From Owenia fusiformis (lineage: Eukaryota; Annelida; Polychaeta; Sabellida; Oweniidae), in the NCBI GenBank assembly GCA_903813345.2, contig CAIIXF020000001.1:49867885-49931884 (forward strand): a stretch of DNA of 64,000 nucleotides, in the 5' to 3' direction. Shown piece after piece: positions 1-12,230 of the stretch (within the stretch, counting starts at the first letter, position 1; the number at the start of each line of letters is the position of its first letter). The notes below the pieces were generated by a model, which was not told the origin of the DNA, did no database searches, and saw only the letters and a program-made list of their open reading frames with translations. The translations under genes and the position numbers were made by a program.

Positions 1-164
1 CATTTTTTCCCTCTGAACATATCATATTTTCTTGGTTTTTACTGCATCCTTAGGTGCTTGTTATATAGAGATCAGTTTGCAGGATGGGTGGTGGCAGGTT
101 GTTGGCTGCTTGTTGTATGCAAACATTGAGCTGATGTTAAGTTGTGACTTTATTTCTGCTGTAG

Positions 165-917
165 AAACTGGGCCTATCTGACTGGAAGTTTCAGAAGGAC
201 CACAAGAAGCCAGTATTAACATTAACATGGCCAGCAGATGAGCAGCACCCTAATGAACTGAAACAGGAGATAACGATATTCTCACTGGTGAATTGTGTCC
301 TGGAGGCAGATAAGCTGCCACTGAAATGGACGGTGAGTTTTTTAAAGTCTGATTATTTTAAGTTAATGAGGACAAGACATTGTGGGATGGCTTTGTGACA
401 CCCAATTCCTGTATTATCCCTTTGAGTAATCAGCAGTCTCAAGCATTAGATAAGGGGAGACTCTGATAAGTTAGAATATGTACAGGACTAAATTAGCTGT
501 TATAAAATTGATTATTGAGGTATTTAGCGATTGATATATGCATGGGCATAGCCAGGGAAGGTGCGATGGGTGTGATACCCCACCCCCCGGTCCCTCACCC
601 CCAAAATTTGTTGAAAAAACAACAAATAACAGTTTGAAATGCTTAGAATACACCATATACAATGTAAATTTAAAAATCCTTGTACCCTTCACCTTTTTGG
701 GGCTCGCTTTGCTCGAAGTGATGCAAACCCAAAAATCGCACCCCCTTGCCATTTGCTGGCTACGCCCCTGATATGTATATTGAAATACACCTACAAACAA
801 TTAATATTTGGTAGGGGAATGTTTACTTTCACAATCAACAGAACTAACTTAAAATATACCCTGATAAACATGTTTCTTTTCCAGGCATTGATAACTAGAC
901 CTACACTGCAGGAGTAA
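165..917 (+). CDS. 3' end of an unrecognised gene (last two coding exons)
   Basis: Two exons join in phase. The first is 165-332, preceded by a CTGCTGTAG acceptor and followed by a GTGAGT donor; it holds exactly 56 codons. The second is 885-917, preceded by TTTTCCAG, and encodes ten residues and a TAA stop at 915-917. The visible 66 residues start with KLGLSDWKFQKD, contain the stretch TIFSLVNCVLEADKLPLKW and end in ALITRPTLQE. There is no membrane segment or low-complexity run. I do not recognise the family, and the rest of the gene lies left of the window. Its last intron (333-884) carries a small inverted-repeat transposon. Exon calls rest on splice signals, phase and the non-repetitive codon content. 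Confidence 0.6.
541..770. mobile_element. Small inverted-repeat transposon (TIR ending in GTAGCCAG)
   Basis: A 230 bp element in the last intron of the first gene. Its left end reads CATGGGCATAGCCAG and its right end CTGGCTACGCCCCTG, which are inverted copies. A perfect 5 bp direct repeat, ATATG, flanks it on both sides. The interior is non-coding. The same end sequence and a 5 bp duplication occur at 62688-62966, so this is a family, probably non-autonomous and hAT-like (inference). Confidence 0.7.
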
Positions 918-2256
918 CTGTATTCACATGTGCAGAATTACCAGTCAGTAAAATACTAAGGTGCTTATATCATACGATGTCTCTGGGAACTACAAACATG
1001 CACAGCTAAAGTGGTTTTAGTAAACAACTGACCTTATATTAAGATAACAATGGCCAGTGTCATATTTATTATCGCAGTCATGCCCATATTTATTATCGCA
1101 GTCATACCCATATTTGGAAGTTGACCTGTGTGTAGCCCTCTGCAAGAGTAGTTGATTTTCAGACTCTTTACAAAACCAATAGATCTTTACTCATGAGCCA
1201 ATCAATTAATTTTTGCCCAGTAGTACCAATGTTTAAATTCATATTTGTGTGGCTCTGCAGTGCTCTCTCGATAGTTTGAACTCAAATCTGTAAATTGATT
1301 GATTCTAGTCAGAGGGCAGTAAACAACACTGATCTTATTGTGCCAAAAAATGTGCAAAAATGGCATTTTACATTTATTGTATAGACTAAGACTCCATCCT
1401 CCGACAACATGGCTCAAGAATTCTCCCATTCACGATTCGCTCTTCAATCGAGGAGACATGGAAGTTTTTCCTTATATGGACAAAATATTACTCATGATGC
1501 AATTCGGAGGGAAACAAATTTCTAATTCCTTGTTTTTCCCTCATTGGTTTAGCATGTGGATTTACTCACCTATTTTTCAGTTGCTATGTTCGATCAAATC
1601 TCTATCCGATTGGACAAAAAAAGTATCAATTGGTCTTTTCATAACCTTTATATAGCAGATATTTGTATCATTGTATTGGCTCACATCGTTGTGAAAAAAA
1701 AATGTGTGAAGAGAGGTAATATTTTCCGATAGAGAAGGTCATGTGATCAGTTGACTAGTCGCCATATTGGAAAAAATAAGTTCTTTTGACTTTCCAACCT
1801 TTCATTCCATCCTAACTCCACTATAAACTGCAATATCAATTCAACAGCTGAATAAAAGTACTCCTCTTCAAATTACATTATAAAGTTTCTTTGAAAACCA
1901 ACAAACGAATGAGCAGTTGACCAAAGAAGATGTGTCGCTATTATCTAGGTCAAGTATATATTTTCGTGCCTTCTCGATTCATGAGCAAACTCCGAAATGG
2001 AGAATTATGTAGCCCTTTGTTCAGAGGATGATAGACTCGATAGAGAATATTATACATCATGTATAAACTGTATTTTAATTCAGATTTGCATTGTCTAGAT
2101 GTACATTTTACAATTTTTTCCCCTTCAAAGATTTGACTTGTCTAAGATCCATCCAAGTGCTGTTAAACCAAGATATCAAGGTTGATAAAGACCCCACTGT
2201 GTAGAATGCAGTTGTATAATTTATTAAAGTTACAAATGGATATACATGTACAGATA
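918..2256. other. Non-coding interval downstream of the first gene
   Basis: No supported gene. The only visible structure is a short tandem duplication near 1062-1110 (unit containing ATTTATTATCGCAGTCAT, about 27 bp). Open frames here are short and look random. The 3' UTR of the first gene must lie at its start, but I see no clear poly(A) signal close to the stop. Confidence 0.5.
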
Positions 2257-2831
2257 GTATTTGTGCTTATATCAAGATTACCAAATGTAGAATCCCATAT
2301 TGTATAGACTGGTGTCCCTCACCTGTCAAATCCCGATTTAAATCAGGAGAAATCCTGGCTTTTTATTTCTCATCCCAATTTTTTTTCAAACTCCTGATTT
2401 TTATCCCAATTTTAAGGAAATGTCTGGATTTTGTCGTAAAATATCCCGATTTTAAGAAAACGTCCCTTTTTTCAATTGTTGATATAGTTTTTGTACCCTC
2501 GATTTTTCTCCCGATTTCTTTCTAGAAATCCTGATTTTCTCCCGATTTTTTCACTCAAATTCTGATTTTCACCCTGATTTTTCCTCAAAAAATCCAGACT
2601 TCTAATATTTTGAAAAAATATGCTGATTTTTATTTTTTTATTACTTTAATTTTTTAATATATACATACTTGTCAAGTATGTGTCCAAATGTAGAATCCTA
2701 TATTGTATGGACTGGTGTCCAAATGTAAAATCCCATATTTTATGTGTTAATATGGGATTAAACATTTGGACACCAACCCATTCAATATTGGATTCTACAT
2801 TTGGTAGTCTTGATATAAGCACAAATACTTT
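2257..2831. mobile_element. Inverted-repeat element interrupted by a CCCGATTTT array
   Basis: The outer arms (2257-2317 and about 2768-2831) are inverted copies containing ATATCAAG and CCAAATGTAGAATCC. Between them a segment of about 38 bp occurs twice directly (2280-2317 and 2684-2721), flanking about 365 bp built from degenerate CCCGATTTT/CTGATTTTT units. The simplest reading is a palindromic MITE into which a second repeat was inserted or expanded. No coding content. Confidence 0.6.
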
Positions 2832-2945
2832 CTGTTCATGTTTTTTAGTGTATTGTAATGACTGTGATGTGATTTGTAGTTTTGCTATTGCTTTTGCATG
2901 TTTTGTGGTACGGTTCATTGAAGTACTGCATTTGGATGAGATATA

Positions 2946-3028
2946 CAGGGTATCCATAAAGTCTCCTTACAATTACAATTACAATACAAAGTATATGTAA
3001 AGTGGAAAGTGACTTTATGGACACCCCA
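2946..3028. mobile_element. 83 bp TA-flanked miniature inverted-repeat element
   Basis: Starts CAGGGTATCCATAAAGTC and ends with the inverted counterpart GACTTTATGGACACCCC, flanked by TA. The CAGGGTRTCC end resembles the mariner-type ends found elsewhere in this window (4101, 47130). Too short to code for anything. Confidence 0.55.
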
Positions 3029-3310
3029 TATATGCAGTGCAAGGGACTTTATGGACCCACCACAATGCAGTAGAATTTTAGTCCATAATAGTAAATCCAC
3101 CAATTATTATTAGATACTTGTAAATGTACATGTATTTTGCATACTTTTGATGAAATTTTGGAAGTGTAAAAATTGTATGAAAAATAAATTATTAATGACT
3201 GGAATGAAATAAAATTTTAGACACTCACAAAATTTAGTTTATTTCATTTATTTATTTTTATAAGGAAAAGAATCATGTATCATGCTATATTGGAAATATA
3301 AAAGCATGAC

Positions 3311-3385
3311 TGTATATACTAACCCATACACATAATGCACGAAGGCAAAACCTTCGTGCATTATCATAATGGGTTAGTATATACA
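3311..3385. repeat. Near-perfect 75 bp hairpin
   Basis: The left arm (from TGTATATACTAACCCA through ATGCACGAAGG) and the right arm are inverted copies separated by only five bases (CAAAA). A few bases are unpaired near the middle of the arms. Could be a tiny fold-back element or the fused ends of a deleted transposon. Confidence 0.65.
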
Positions 3386-4100
3386 CAAATTGTATTGTAA
3401 TGACTGCTCAGGTGTTAAAATTGCTAAAAAATGTAATGATAATAGTTGTTATAATATTTTGTTTGGATGAACACGAACATACATGCTATGGTTACATTGG
3501 AAAATCGATCATTCTGAGTGTAGAACGTTCGTTGGGCTCTTTTCCGTAACTTCATATTGGATCATAATGCCAGGAGGCTTCCCACGAATTTAGTGGATAA
3601 GCAAGATTGATATTAAGATTCACAAATAAGATTTCCTTTTCAACTAGTTCCATTCGGTGACGTATATATGGATGGTTATAAAGACTGGGTCAAAAAGATA
3701 ATTTACTAGAAGCAGAATTTTGTGCCTCAGAGCCACTCAAACTATTAACTGTAAGTAAACTGTGTACAAACAAGCCCTAAAATCACAAATCCAGAACAGG
3801 AACGTGGTGTATATTGTAAATAATAAGGTTTTAAACGCAATGTCGTTAGACGACTACGTATGAATTGTATGGACGGTAACGATGGATGGGAGCAAATGTG
3901 ACCAAGGCATAAATGCATCTCCGAATGAGATGCTTACATAAATCGTTCATCCTTTCATTGATACACAGTAGTAAAAAATAATGCACCAACCCTAGGTTTC
4001 TGTTCCTTAGCCTCCATTTTATTGGATAAATCAGTAAACGTAGCCGTCCAACCTCGTTTTCAGAGGTGGCGTTATCGTCATGCTCTAGCAGGGTGTTATA

Positions 4101-4737
4101 CAGGGTGTCCCGAAAGTATGCCCCCCCCCCCTTAGGCAGACATATTCCAGTGTCCTCATAATATGTGTCATATATCATTTTAAAGCTTATCCAAAGTTAC
4201 ATTGATTTGCCAAGTATCATGGTTTAACTCCCAAATGGGAAAAAGTTGCAGTCATTTTAAAAGTTAGTGTTTTGCCAAAATAAAGTTCAATTTTACACCA
4301 CATTACTTGTCAATGAGCCCACCCCCCCCCCACCCTTGGCCATGTTAACAGCAGCAATTCTTTTCAGATATGACCATAAAAGCCCTTCAAATAGGGGTGT
4401 GGAATTTTATAACCCTCTTAAAACCTGTTAAAGCACTTAAGAAAAGTTTCCTTACAGTTTCTACCCTCACCATTCTCTTTTTCCAACTCAATATCCATCC
4501 GATCCGAAAAGAATTGCTGCTGTTAAGATGGCCCGAGAGGACACATTGACTAGTGATTTGGTGTAAAATTGAACTTAATTTTGAAATGCCTGTAATTTTT
4601 TCATATTTGAGAGTTGAACCATGATACTTGGCGAATCAATGTAACTTTGGATAAGCTTTAAAATGATATATGACCCATACAATGATGATACTGGTATATG
4701 TCTGCCTAGGGGGGGGGCATTCTTTCGGGACACCCTG
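4101..4737. mobile_element. Fold-back MITE with mariner-like ends
   Basis: A 637 bp element starting CAGGGTGTCCCGAAAG and ending CTTTCGGGACACCCTG, flanked on both sides by TA. The two halves are long inverted copies of about 290 bp (for example TTGAACCATGATACTTGGCG on the right pairs with its counterpart near 4213-4230). A homopolymer C run lies near the left tip and a G run near the right tip. The 110-codon open frame across 3846-4178 runs partly into the end repeat and is not a gene. Confidence 0.75.
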
Positions 4738-4739
4738 TA

Positions 4740-6823
4740 GATGCATAAGAATCTCTAGCACTCATTGACAATTTAACATGTCACTATGCTGTTAAATTTA
4801 AATTTCCCAATTACTGTAATCTTCTCGAAATGTTGCATATCAGAATATAGATCTCATCAAAAGAAGCTTTTCATATAACATACTTCTTTTTAAATAGTTT
4901 TGTGATTAATTGAAAAATGCTTTTCAAAACAATCTATAGAAATGGTTTATTTCATACATTTTATTAAATTATTAAATTGACGCCAGCTAAGTGCCATATT
5001 TGTAATTAAATCGTCATACACGAATAAACGATGAGTAATTAAATCTGAATAATGAAACTAGAACAATGGTATGTTTTCTAATATCTATATAACAGTCCCT
5101 ATGTATTAATATGAAAGTGGGGGATCGGGAAAACAGGAATTTACACTAATTTTGAGATTTTCTGAAGTATAGCTTTATTATACTCAAATGAAAGGCAATT
5201 TAGAGTAGATTGAAAATATTGTATTGATTTAGTAATTTGGGCCTCGGAAAATTCAAAATGGCCGCCTTATGTGAGATTTCGCAATAATTTTCTGATCTCT
5301 TCAAAGCTATATTATTATTCTCAAATTGAAGGAAATTTAGGGTTGCTCAGTGGTTGAGCACTTGCCAGGAGAGCGACTTTTTCACATCAGACCTTAGCGC
5401 AGGATTTCATTCTGTGTTTTGAAAGGTTACACCTGGACGTCATTTAAGTCTCAAACATCAAATTCAAGACATGAATTGCAAGACGCCGAACAAAAGTGAA
5501 AGTTTGCCGCAACTGATATACTACCAATTTCACGGAGTAGGTTATTCTCTTTAGTAAAGTAAAAAAGTATCTGAGAAAATAAATTGTGTGGTTTTCTTAT
5601 ATAAGGTTAAGGCTGATCCCTCAAAGCGACGGATCTTATTTCTTATAATCCTGCCCAGTGGTACCCTTTGCATTCGTTTGACTTCACTTCTTAAAAGAGA
5701 GCTTCGTCTTCAGTAGTAGTTTATAACTAGACTCTGCACGCAGGGTAGCCCAGTGGGTAAGCCTATGATGATGACCACGTACGCATCAAGACACAGTGCC
5801 AAACAGGCTACTGCATACGTAGTAAATAAATGACTTACTATGTTGTATTGTTTTTTCACAAAATGGGACCGAGGGACCACATAATGATAGAAATTAGAAA
5901 GGCTCTTCATTCAATTTTGATGACCAAACCTACGCAAATGACGTTTCTCTCTTAATGTACAAAAACGTGTACATAGTTACGGCAAATACGAAAATGAGCT
6001 GTCTGTGGCCTATGATCATGGCACTATAAACCTAGAGAACATTTGTTTGCAATTAAGGCAGAAGAAAACTTTGCTAGTCTGTCGTCGTTCATCCTATTTC
6101 GTCCTCTTCGATGCTCTGAGCCAAAGCTGCCAGAGGCGTCTACCCTCTTTTGATATTTTGGGAAAAGTGAATAAGATAGACAGTCGGCGTACATACTCCA
6201 GTCTCAAAAATATAATGAGGCACCAATATTGCTTTACGTAGGCCTACTCCACAAATCTCTAACTAATTATTTTGCCTCACTTTTTTCGGAAATGCTTAGA
6301 TGAGAAGTAACAAATTTGGAGCACAATTTAAGATAGGAAGCGATTTTGTCGATTTTAAATTTCGGCTGAAGTTTAATCAGTTACTGAGCCTGACTGTTCT
6401 ACATACTGATCTACAGGGTGTCTATTAAAGTATTTCCACAATTCCCACAAAAATTGTAAATTGTAATTGTAAATAGACTTTGTCAACACGCTGAACATTA
6501 CATTTCGATATTATAAAGTGATCATGTTACATAAACAAAAGTTAGACATTGTATGATTGTTTCAATATGGTCCTTTGATTGCTTATTTTTTTAAGATTCA
6601 ATTACCCTCGGCCTTTGCATTCGTTTGACTTCACTTCTTAAAAGAGAGCTTCGTCTTTAGTCTTTCTGTAGTTTAACTAGACTCTACACGCAGGGTAAGA
6701 TTCAATAGTACTGAATGGAATTATGAATCTGACTTAAGTGCGGATCACATGGATGTAGTCGTGCTCTACTTATAACACCAGTGACAGGTGATGTAACCAG
6801 TGGCGGATACAATCATTTAGTAC
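4740..6823. other. Non-coding interval with a short element present twice
   Basis: No gene seen. A segment of about 90 bp bounded by TACCCT and AGGGTA occurs at 5662-5747 and again at 6603-6697 in the same orientation, sharing TTTGCATTCGTTTGACTTC. The two differ by small indels. Open frames at 5710-5910 and 6005-6241 show no recognisable protein features. A tRNA-like A-box near 5340 has no matching B-box. Confidence 0.5.
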
Positions 6824-9387
6824 TATGGTTGGCCTATTAGTATAAAGAATGCATGCGTTGTTTACGGGTGCGTAGGCGTTAATTACGCTCGTGCAAATGT
6901 TAAATTACGCCCGTACAGACGTAAAATTACACCCGTAAATTATCGGCGTTAAAACTATAAATTGCGCCCGTTCAGACATTTATCTCGGGCGTTGAATAGC
7001 CTTTTATGGGCATAAGGCGTAAATTTGCGCGCGTTGATATATAAAATCTGGACCAATCAGAATCCCCCTTACATTTTAGTTTTGGGAGTGGTGACTTAGA
7101 CCATGTCTTGAGACATCACCCGTTGTGAACACGCATAAGTCATGCAATCTGTGTTGATTGCTGAGCGGTCTCGTTTAGGGGACCTGGGAGACATAGTCTA
7201 GTGTCTAAGCTTCCCCGAACCACCGTCAGTGATTATGTGACAGAGTATATTTAGTTGATCCTAGGATGATGACATTGGTGGTGTCACTCCTATTGTAATT
7301 TTTGTAGAGAAAGGCCGGACATCCCGATCCAGTAGTGGATCTTCTCCCTTACTTGTGAGTCACAGTAAGGGCCCAAGATGTTTCATGTGGTCCATGATAT
7401 GTTCTTCATCAGCAGCCTAATGAGGGGGAGGGGGATGGGTTGTCCCCGATTTGGTTTTGTTTTGGGATTGTCTCCAGTTGGAGACAGTTAGTTGGGTACT
7501 AAGTAAATTGGTATCATAGTTTGGTGGTGCAGATTGTGCCTGATTGTATTTAATAGTGTAGTTTAATTGATTCAGTAGCGGGTTGTGACTGACTCTGTTG
7601 CGGTGGTTGGTGCCAGGTTGTGTTGTGATGATTAAACAATGGTTTGATTTGAGTTTGGTCTCGTTGGCTATGTTGTATTGTGTTGGTTTGTTGTTTGGCT
7701 GTGCTCGATTATGTTAGTTTGATAGTCGATTGTGTTTTGGTGGTTGTTTGTCTGGTTGAGCCTGGTTGTGTTGTGTAAGTTGGTATCGGGTTGTGTCTCA
7801 TTAAGTTATGTTAATTGCAAAGTGGTTGTGTTATGTTGTAATTGTGTTGTGCTGGTCGGGAAGCGGGTTGTGCCCAGTAGGATGAAGTATGTGGTTGTGT
7901 CAGATTGTGTTGCGTGATTGACGTTGTTTTCAGAGAGTGTTGGTTGGTTGTTTTGGTATTCCGGTTTGGTTGTGCCTTATTGTGTTTTGTGTAAAATTGT
8001 GATGGCTTCATCAACAATGGGTTGTGTTTTGGTTTCGTTGTTTTATTATTTGGTTGTGCCTAATTGTGTTGCGTATATTTGACAATTGGTTGTGTTTTCG
8101 GAGGTTAAAATAAGGCTGTAGTCTTGGGTTGTCCTGTATTGTGTTGTTGGCTTGTAGTTGGGTTGTGTCTGGTTGTTTTGTTTTAGCCTGGTTTCGAGTT
8201 GTGCTTCATTGTGTTATGTTAATTTTAAAATGCGTTGTGTTATGTTGTGATTGTGTTATGCTGGTCGGAGGGCGAGTTGTGCCCAGTCGGTTGAGGTATC
8301 TGGTTGAGTCCGATTGTGTTGTGTGGTTGGTTGTACCTGATCGTTAAATGATGGGTGGTGGCGGGTTGTGCCCGATTATGTTATGATAGGTGGTCGATTG
8401 TGCCTAGTCGGGTAAGGTATTTGGTTGTGTTCGGTTGTGTTGTGTGATTGTTGTAATCTCTAGTTCGAGAAAGTTGGTTGTGTGTGTTGGGATTTAAGTT
8501 TGGTTGTTCCTGATTGTGTTTTGATAGTTTGGTTGTGTTGTGTGGTTGTGCCAAATTGTGTTGTGCTAATTTGACAGTGGGTTGTGTTCTTGGTAATTTT
8601 GAGTTAAGTTGCGTTCTAATTCTTCAAACACTGGTTGTGTTGCGTTGTTGGTGATCTTATGGGTTGTGCTTGGTTGTAATGGTTGGTTGTGATAGGTTAT
8701 GTATTAAGTAGCAGGTTATGCCGAATTGTGTTTTGGTGTATCGTGGAGTTTAGATACAAGTTAGTGGTTTGGGGCATTATAGTGTAGGTATATTCGTTAA
8801 TTCTTGGTAGAGTCAAAAGTTTAATGTATTTGTGTACATTATTAGTATATGCGATAGGTTTGGTACCTATTCATACATAGTGAGATCTCTAGTGTGAGAA
8901 GTGCACCTGGTATGATGGGCGTTAGCCTTGCGTTGTTCTTTGGTTCTGTGAGATAGTTTCTTGTTGTTCATTGCATCTCAGAAAGACATGGTCTAAGTCA
9001 CCACTCCCAAAATTATGTAAGCAAGGCGTTGATTGGTTCATAATTTACGGCGTTAAACATAAACTGGACGGGCGCGAAGATGCTACTCAGCGCGTGTTAA
9101 ATAACGTCTTGACGCCCGCAATTAACCTTTTTAACGCCGTGACTTTACGCCTGTATATGATATTTGAACGCCTGTAGAATTAACTTTTTCACGAGCGTAA
9201 ATTACGCCTTTACGGGCGTAATTTACGCCTATACGGGCGTAATTTACGTCTGCTCGGGCGTAAGTTACGTCTGCACGGGTGTAATTTTACGTCTGTACGG
9301 GCGTAATTTAACATTTGCACGAGCGTAATTAACGCCTACACACCCGTAAACAACGCATGCATTCTTTATACTAATAGGCCAACCATA
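6824..9387. mobile_element. 2.56 kb element: long inverted arms around a G+T-rich core
   Basis: The left arm (6824 to about 7115) starts TATGGTTGGCCTATTAG; the right arm (about 8980-9387) is its inverted copy. The arms contain tandem palindromic GGGCGTAAATTACG-type units of about 22 bp, more numerous on the right. Possible 6 bp flanks are TAGTAC and TAGTCC. The core (about 7440-8720) is strikingly strand-asymmetric: the plus strand is mostly G and T, full of GTTGTGTTGTG-type words. It also shows a longer period of about 410 bp (compare 7798-7919 with 8208-8330). There is no transposase and no convincing ORF; open frames at 7732-7917 and 8129-8347 are low-complexity artefacts. Likely a non-autonomous fold-back element. 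Confidence 0.8.
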
Positions 9388-9486
9388 TAGTCCTGATGAT
9401 ACGACGTCAGATCACGACGTGACACTGTAATTGTTCAATTTACAAACAAAATAGCTAGGCTCGGTTTGAAGAACAGTCTCCTGGGC

Positions 9487-9635
9487 TAATAATTTTTTCC
9501 TGCAAAATATAGAAATATCACCCAAATCAAATTATGAATCTTCAAGTCTCGATTTGGAGAAAGAAGTGTACTACGTTAATAATTTTTTTTATAGAAATCT
9601 AGAAAGATCACCCAAATCAAATTATGACTATTCAA
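9487..9635. repeat. Two direct copies of a 59 bp segment
   Basis: Segments 9487-9545 and 9577-9635 both begin TAATAATTTTTT and contain ATCACCCAAATCAAATTATGA, spaced about 90 bp apart. The surrounding 9388-10423 shows no other supported feature. Confidence 0.55.
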
Positions 9636-10423
9636 AAAAGACATTCAAATCTATATTCTGTAAAAAATCAAAGTCCGAAGCAGGGGTAACGCTCAATTAG
9701 AGTGATGAACCTATTCATTCTCCAAACAGAGAATGGTCTTTCTAGTTTTACGTGATAAATACGAGCGAAGTTCCTGAGATTTATTGTTAAAGTTTTAAAA
9801 CTCGAGGGATCTTTTTGAAATTACAAGTTTGGTTCAGATCAACCCGAGACTAACATAGAATCAACGTACACTCCAATATGACTTCATATTAAAAACCCGA
9901 TGCCTTATGATAGGCACAATTAGAATCATCTGAAAGTGGACATTTAAAATAATGTTTTTTAAGACTTGAATACATGTCAATCGTAAGCAACCTTTTACCC
10001 ATTTTGTTCTTTTCAATTAAGTTAAAATAATGATTAAACCAAAAGACAAGCAAACAGTCCTGACCTGCCAACCTATCGTTTTTACTGGAATGTATGATAA
10101 TTGTTTACTGAAATTCAACGTAGCCTATTACTATATTTAATGAAAATTACGTATTTCTAATAAAAATGATTTGCCGATATACACGATGTAATGTTACGTG
10201 CGTTTTCTTGTCAGGATAAAAGTGACTAACCATTTAAGCACACCATTAGAAAGCTATTTTTGTCATATTGAATGTAGTTTTACCAAACTGACGTAAAACT
10301 GAGAAATCAAACATTATACAATATAGTGACTGTCATTGAGGGCAATAGTGTAAATTATTTCCCTGAGGGAATATCCTCTAAAATGTACTATTCCCGAAGC
10401 TGCAATTTTAAAGACAGACAATG

Positions 10424-10596
10424 TTAAGGCCAGGGTGCATGTTCGGAATTTGGCTGGAACCCTCAATAGGATCACAATGTTAATTTTCTAATTTGAATCA
10501 CTCCCAATGTGGGGAAGGAGTGATTCCTGTTTGAAAAATAACATGTCACTCAATTGAGGAATGGAGCAAAATTCCAAACATGCACCCTGGCCTTAA
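10424..10596. mobile_element. TTAA-flanked MITE
   Basis: A 173 bp unit including flanking TTAA on each side (10424-10427 and 10593-10596). Its ends are inverted copies of about 28 bp beginning GGCCAGGGTGCATGTT. TTAA flanks are typical of piggyBac-type or Kolobok-type transposition, so this is probably a non-autonomous member of one of those groups (inference). The interior is non-coding and itself has a small stem at 10491-10525. Confidence 0.75.
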
Positions 10597-11107
10597 GTCT
10601 TTTATTTTTGTTATTTTCATACTTAATATTTGCAATGTTATGAACGTTTTCTCGTGATCTAATGAAAATTGGTCTAACAAATGAGACGTAAACCCAAAAT
10701 ATAATATATTAATTAATATCGGGAAATAAATAATATTTTTTGATCGATAAAAGTATATGTTCGCCCAGTTGTTTTAGACGCAACTTGGATAATCTGCAAC
10801 GTACGCTTTATTGTGTTATAATTCTTATGGAAAGAGCAACTACCAAACAGCAAATGATTACTGTGCTTTCTGACTTCCCGGCTTCATAAAAAGATCATTG
10901 ACACTGTGTTCCTAACTCAAAAAGTTACTTTCAGTTTGTTGAAATAAAGATGAGCTGAAAATGATTGTGAACAGCTTTCAATCCTCAGTCTAAATATCGC
11001 TTTCAATGGTTTAACTGCCGACTTCGTATGAACATTTGTGCATATTTAAAAAATCATGGGAGAAGGTTTTAAACCATGCAATCATCTCTAAAACCAGAAA
11101 AATAAAG

Positions 11108-11960
11108 CCCTGGCCGATTTCAGTTTGATCCTCACAATATGGAATTTTGAGAAGAATAACTACTTTCTAAATTTTTTGGTACATTTCAAAATGTTCAGAA
11201 ATGTTCAGGGTGTAGCAAATGACATCCAAATTCTAAAATTTCTTCAGACCCCTTGTTGGTTGGGCTTTGGCCTTCATCAGTGTCAAGATTTAGGGACAAA
11301 AATTTATGTCATTTTAAAGCAAAGCTTTTTTCTTTACAATGACGAGTTGAGAAATTTAAAAACACCCCACTTACTGAACAGTCTTTTCACCAAGTTATCA
11401 AAATTTGAAACACCCAACTTAGTCACCCGCTTTCAATCTATTAGGATGCAAAGATGTGAACTTTTAATTCAGGCAATTTTAAAAAGCTTTACATTGGCCA
11501 TATTCCTTTTACACATTCTTGGACTTAGATTATTTACGATTTATAAAAGTGAAATTTTATAGCATGCATTTTCAAGAACCTTTACATTGGCCATATTCCT
11601 TTACATTCTTGGACTTAGATTAAAAAAGTTAGAAAATAAAAGTTCACAACTTTCAGTCGTAAAATAATCTAAGTCCAAGAATGTAAAGGAATATGGCCAA
11701 TGTAAAGCTTTTGGAAAATGCATGCCTTCAAAGTTATCATGTTTACATCCTTATATATTTAAAGCGGGTGAAAAGACTGTTCAGTAAGTGGGGTGTTTTT
11801 AAATTTCTCAACTCGTCATTGTAAAGATAAAAAGCTTTTCTTTAAAACGACAGTTTTTTTCCCCTAGATTTTGACATGTATTTTGGCCTTCTTTGCTCAT
11901 CTATCGGCTTCCATTTCAACAATCAAGGCGCACCCCCTAAACTGAAATCCTGGCAACTTT
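11108..11960. mobile_element. About 850 bp fold-back element
   Basis: The left half (from the GATTTCAGTTT word near 11116) and the right half (ending near AAACTGAAATCCTGG at 11939-11953) are long inverted copies. Paired blocks include ACAATGACGAGTTGAG with its counterpart near 11806-11821, and ACATTGGCCATATTCC with 11689-11704. Near the centre one segment (TTTACATTGGCCATATTCC) is also duplicated directly at 11490 and 11580. The 145-codon open frame at 11125-11562 lies wholly in the left arm and has no protein-like features. Confidence 0.75.
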
Positions 11961-12230
11961 GGATCACCGGAACGTTTGTTTTTGAGGCCACGTTTTCATT
12001 TTAACCCTGTGTACAGATTTGTATACAGATTATTCAAGCTATGATCTTGAAAACTGATCAGTATATTAACAATATGAAGGTCAAAAGTTTGAACAAAGGG
12101 TAATGGAGAAGCGTAACATCAAAGAACGGCCCACTTTTTGCCCACCTGATATTATATGTACATGGATAAAACATTACAAAGTAAAATTATTGAGGGGCAC
12201 CTAAGTTGCTGATCCTATCCCACAGGGATT

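Noticed and set aside
5336-5420. tRNA-like A-box (GCTCAGTGGTTGAGCA) suggesting a tRNA gene or SINE
   Set aside because: No B-box at the right distance and no cloverleaf; at best a degenerate SINE head.
7732-8347. Two Cys/Val-rich open frames in the G+T-rich core
   Set aside because: Composition follows directly from GTTGTGTTGTG repeats; no splice logic, no domain.
11125-11562. 145-codon frame, the longest in the first 12 kb
   Set aside because: It lies in one arm of a fold-back element and has no codon or domain support.
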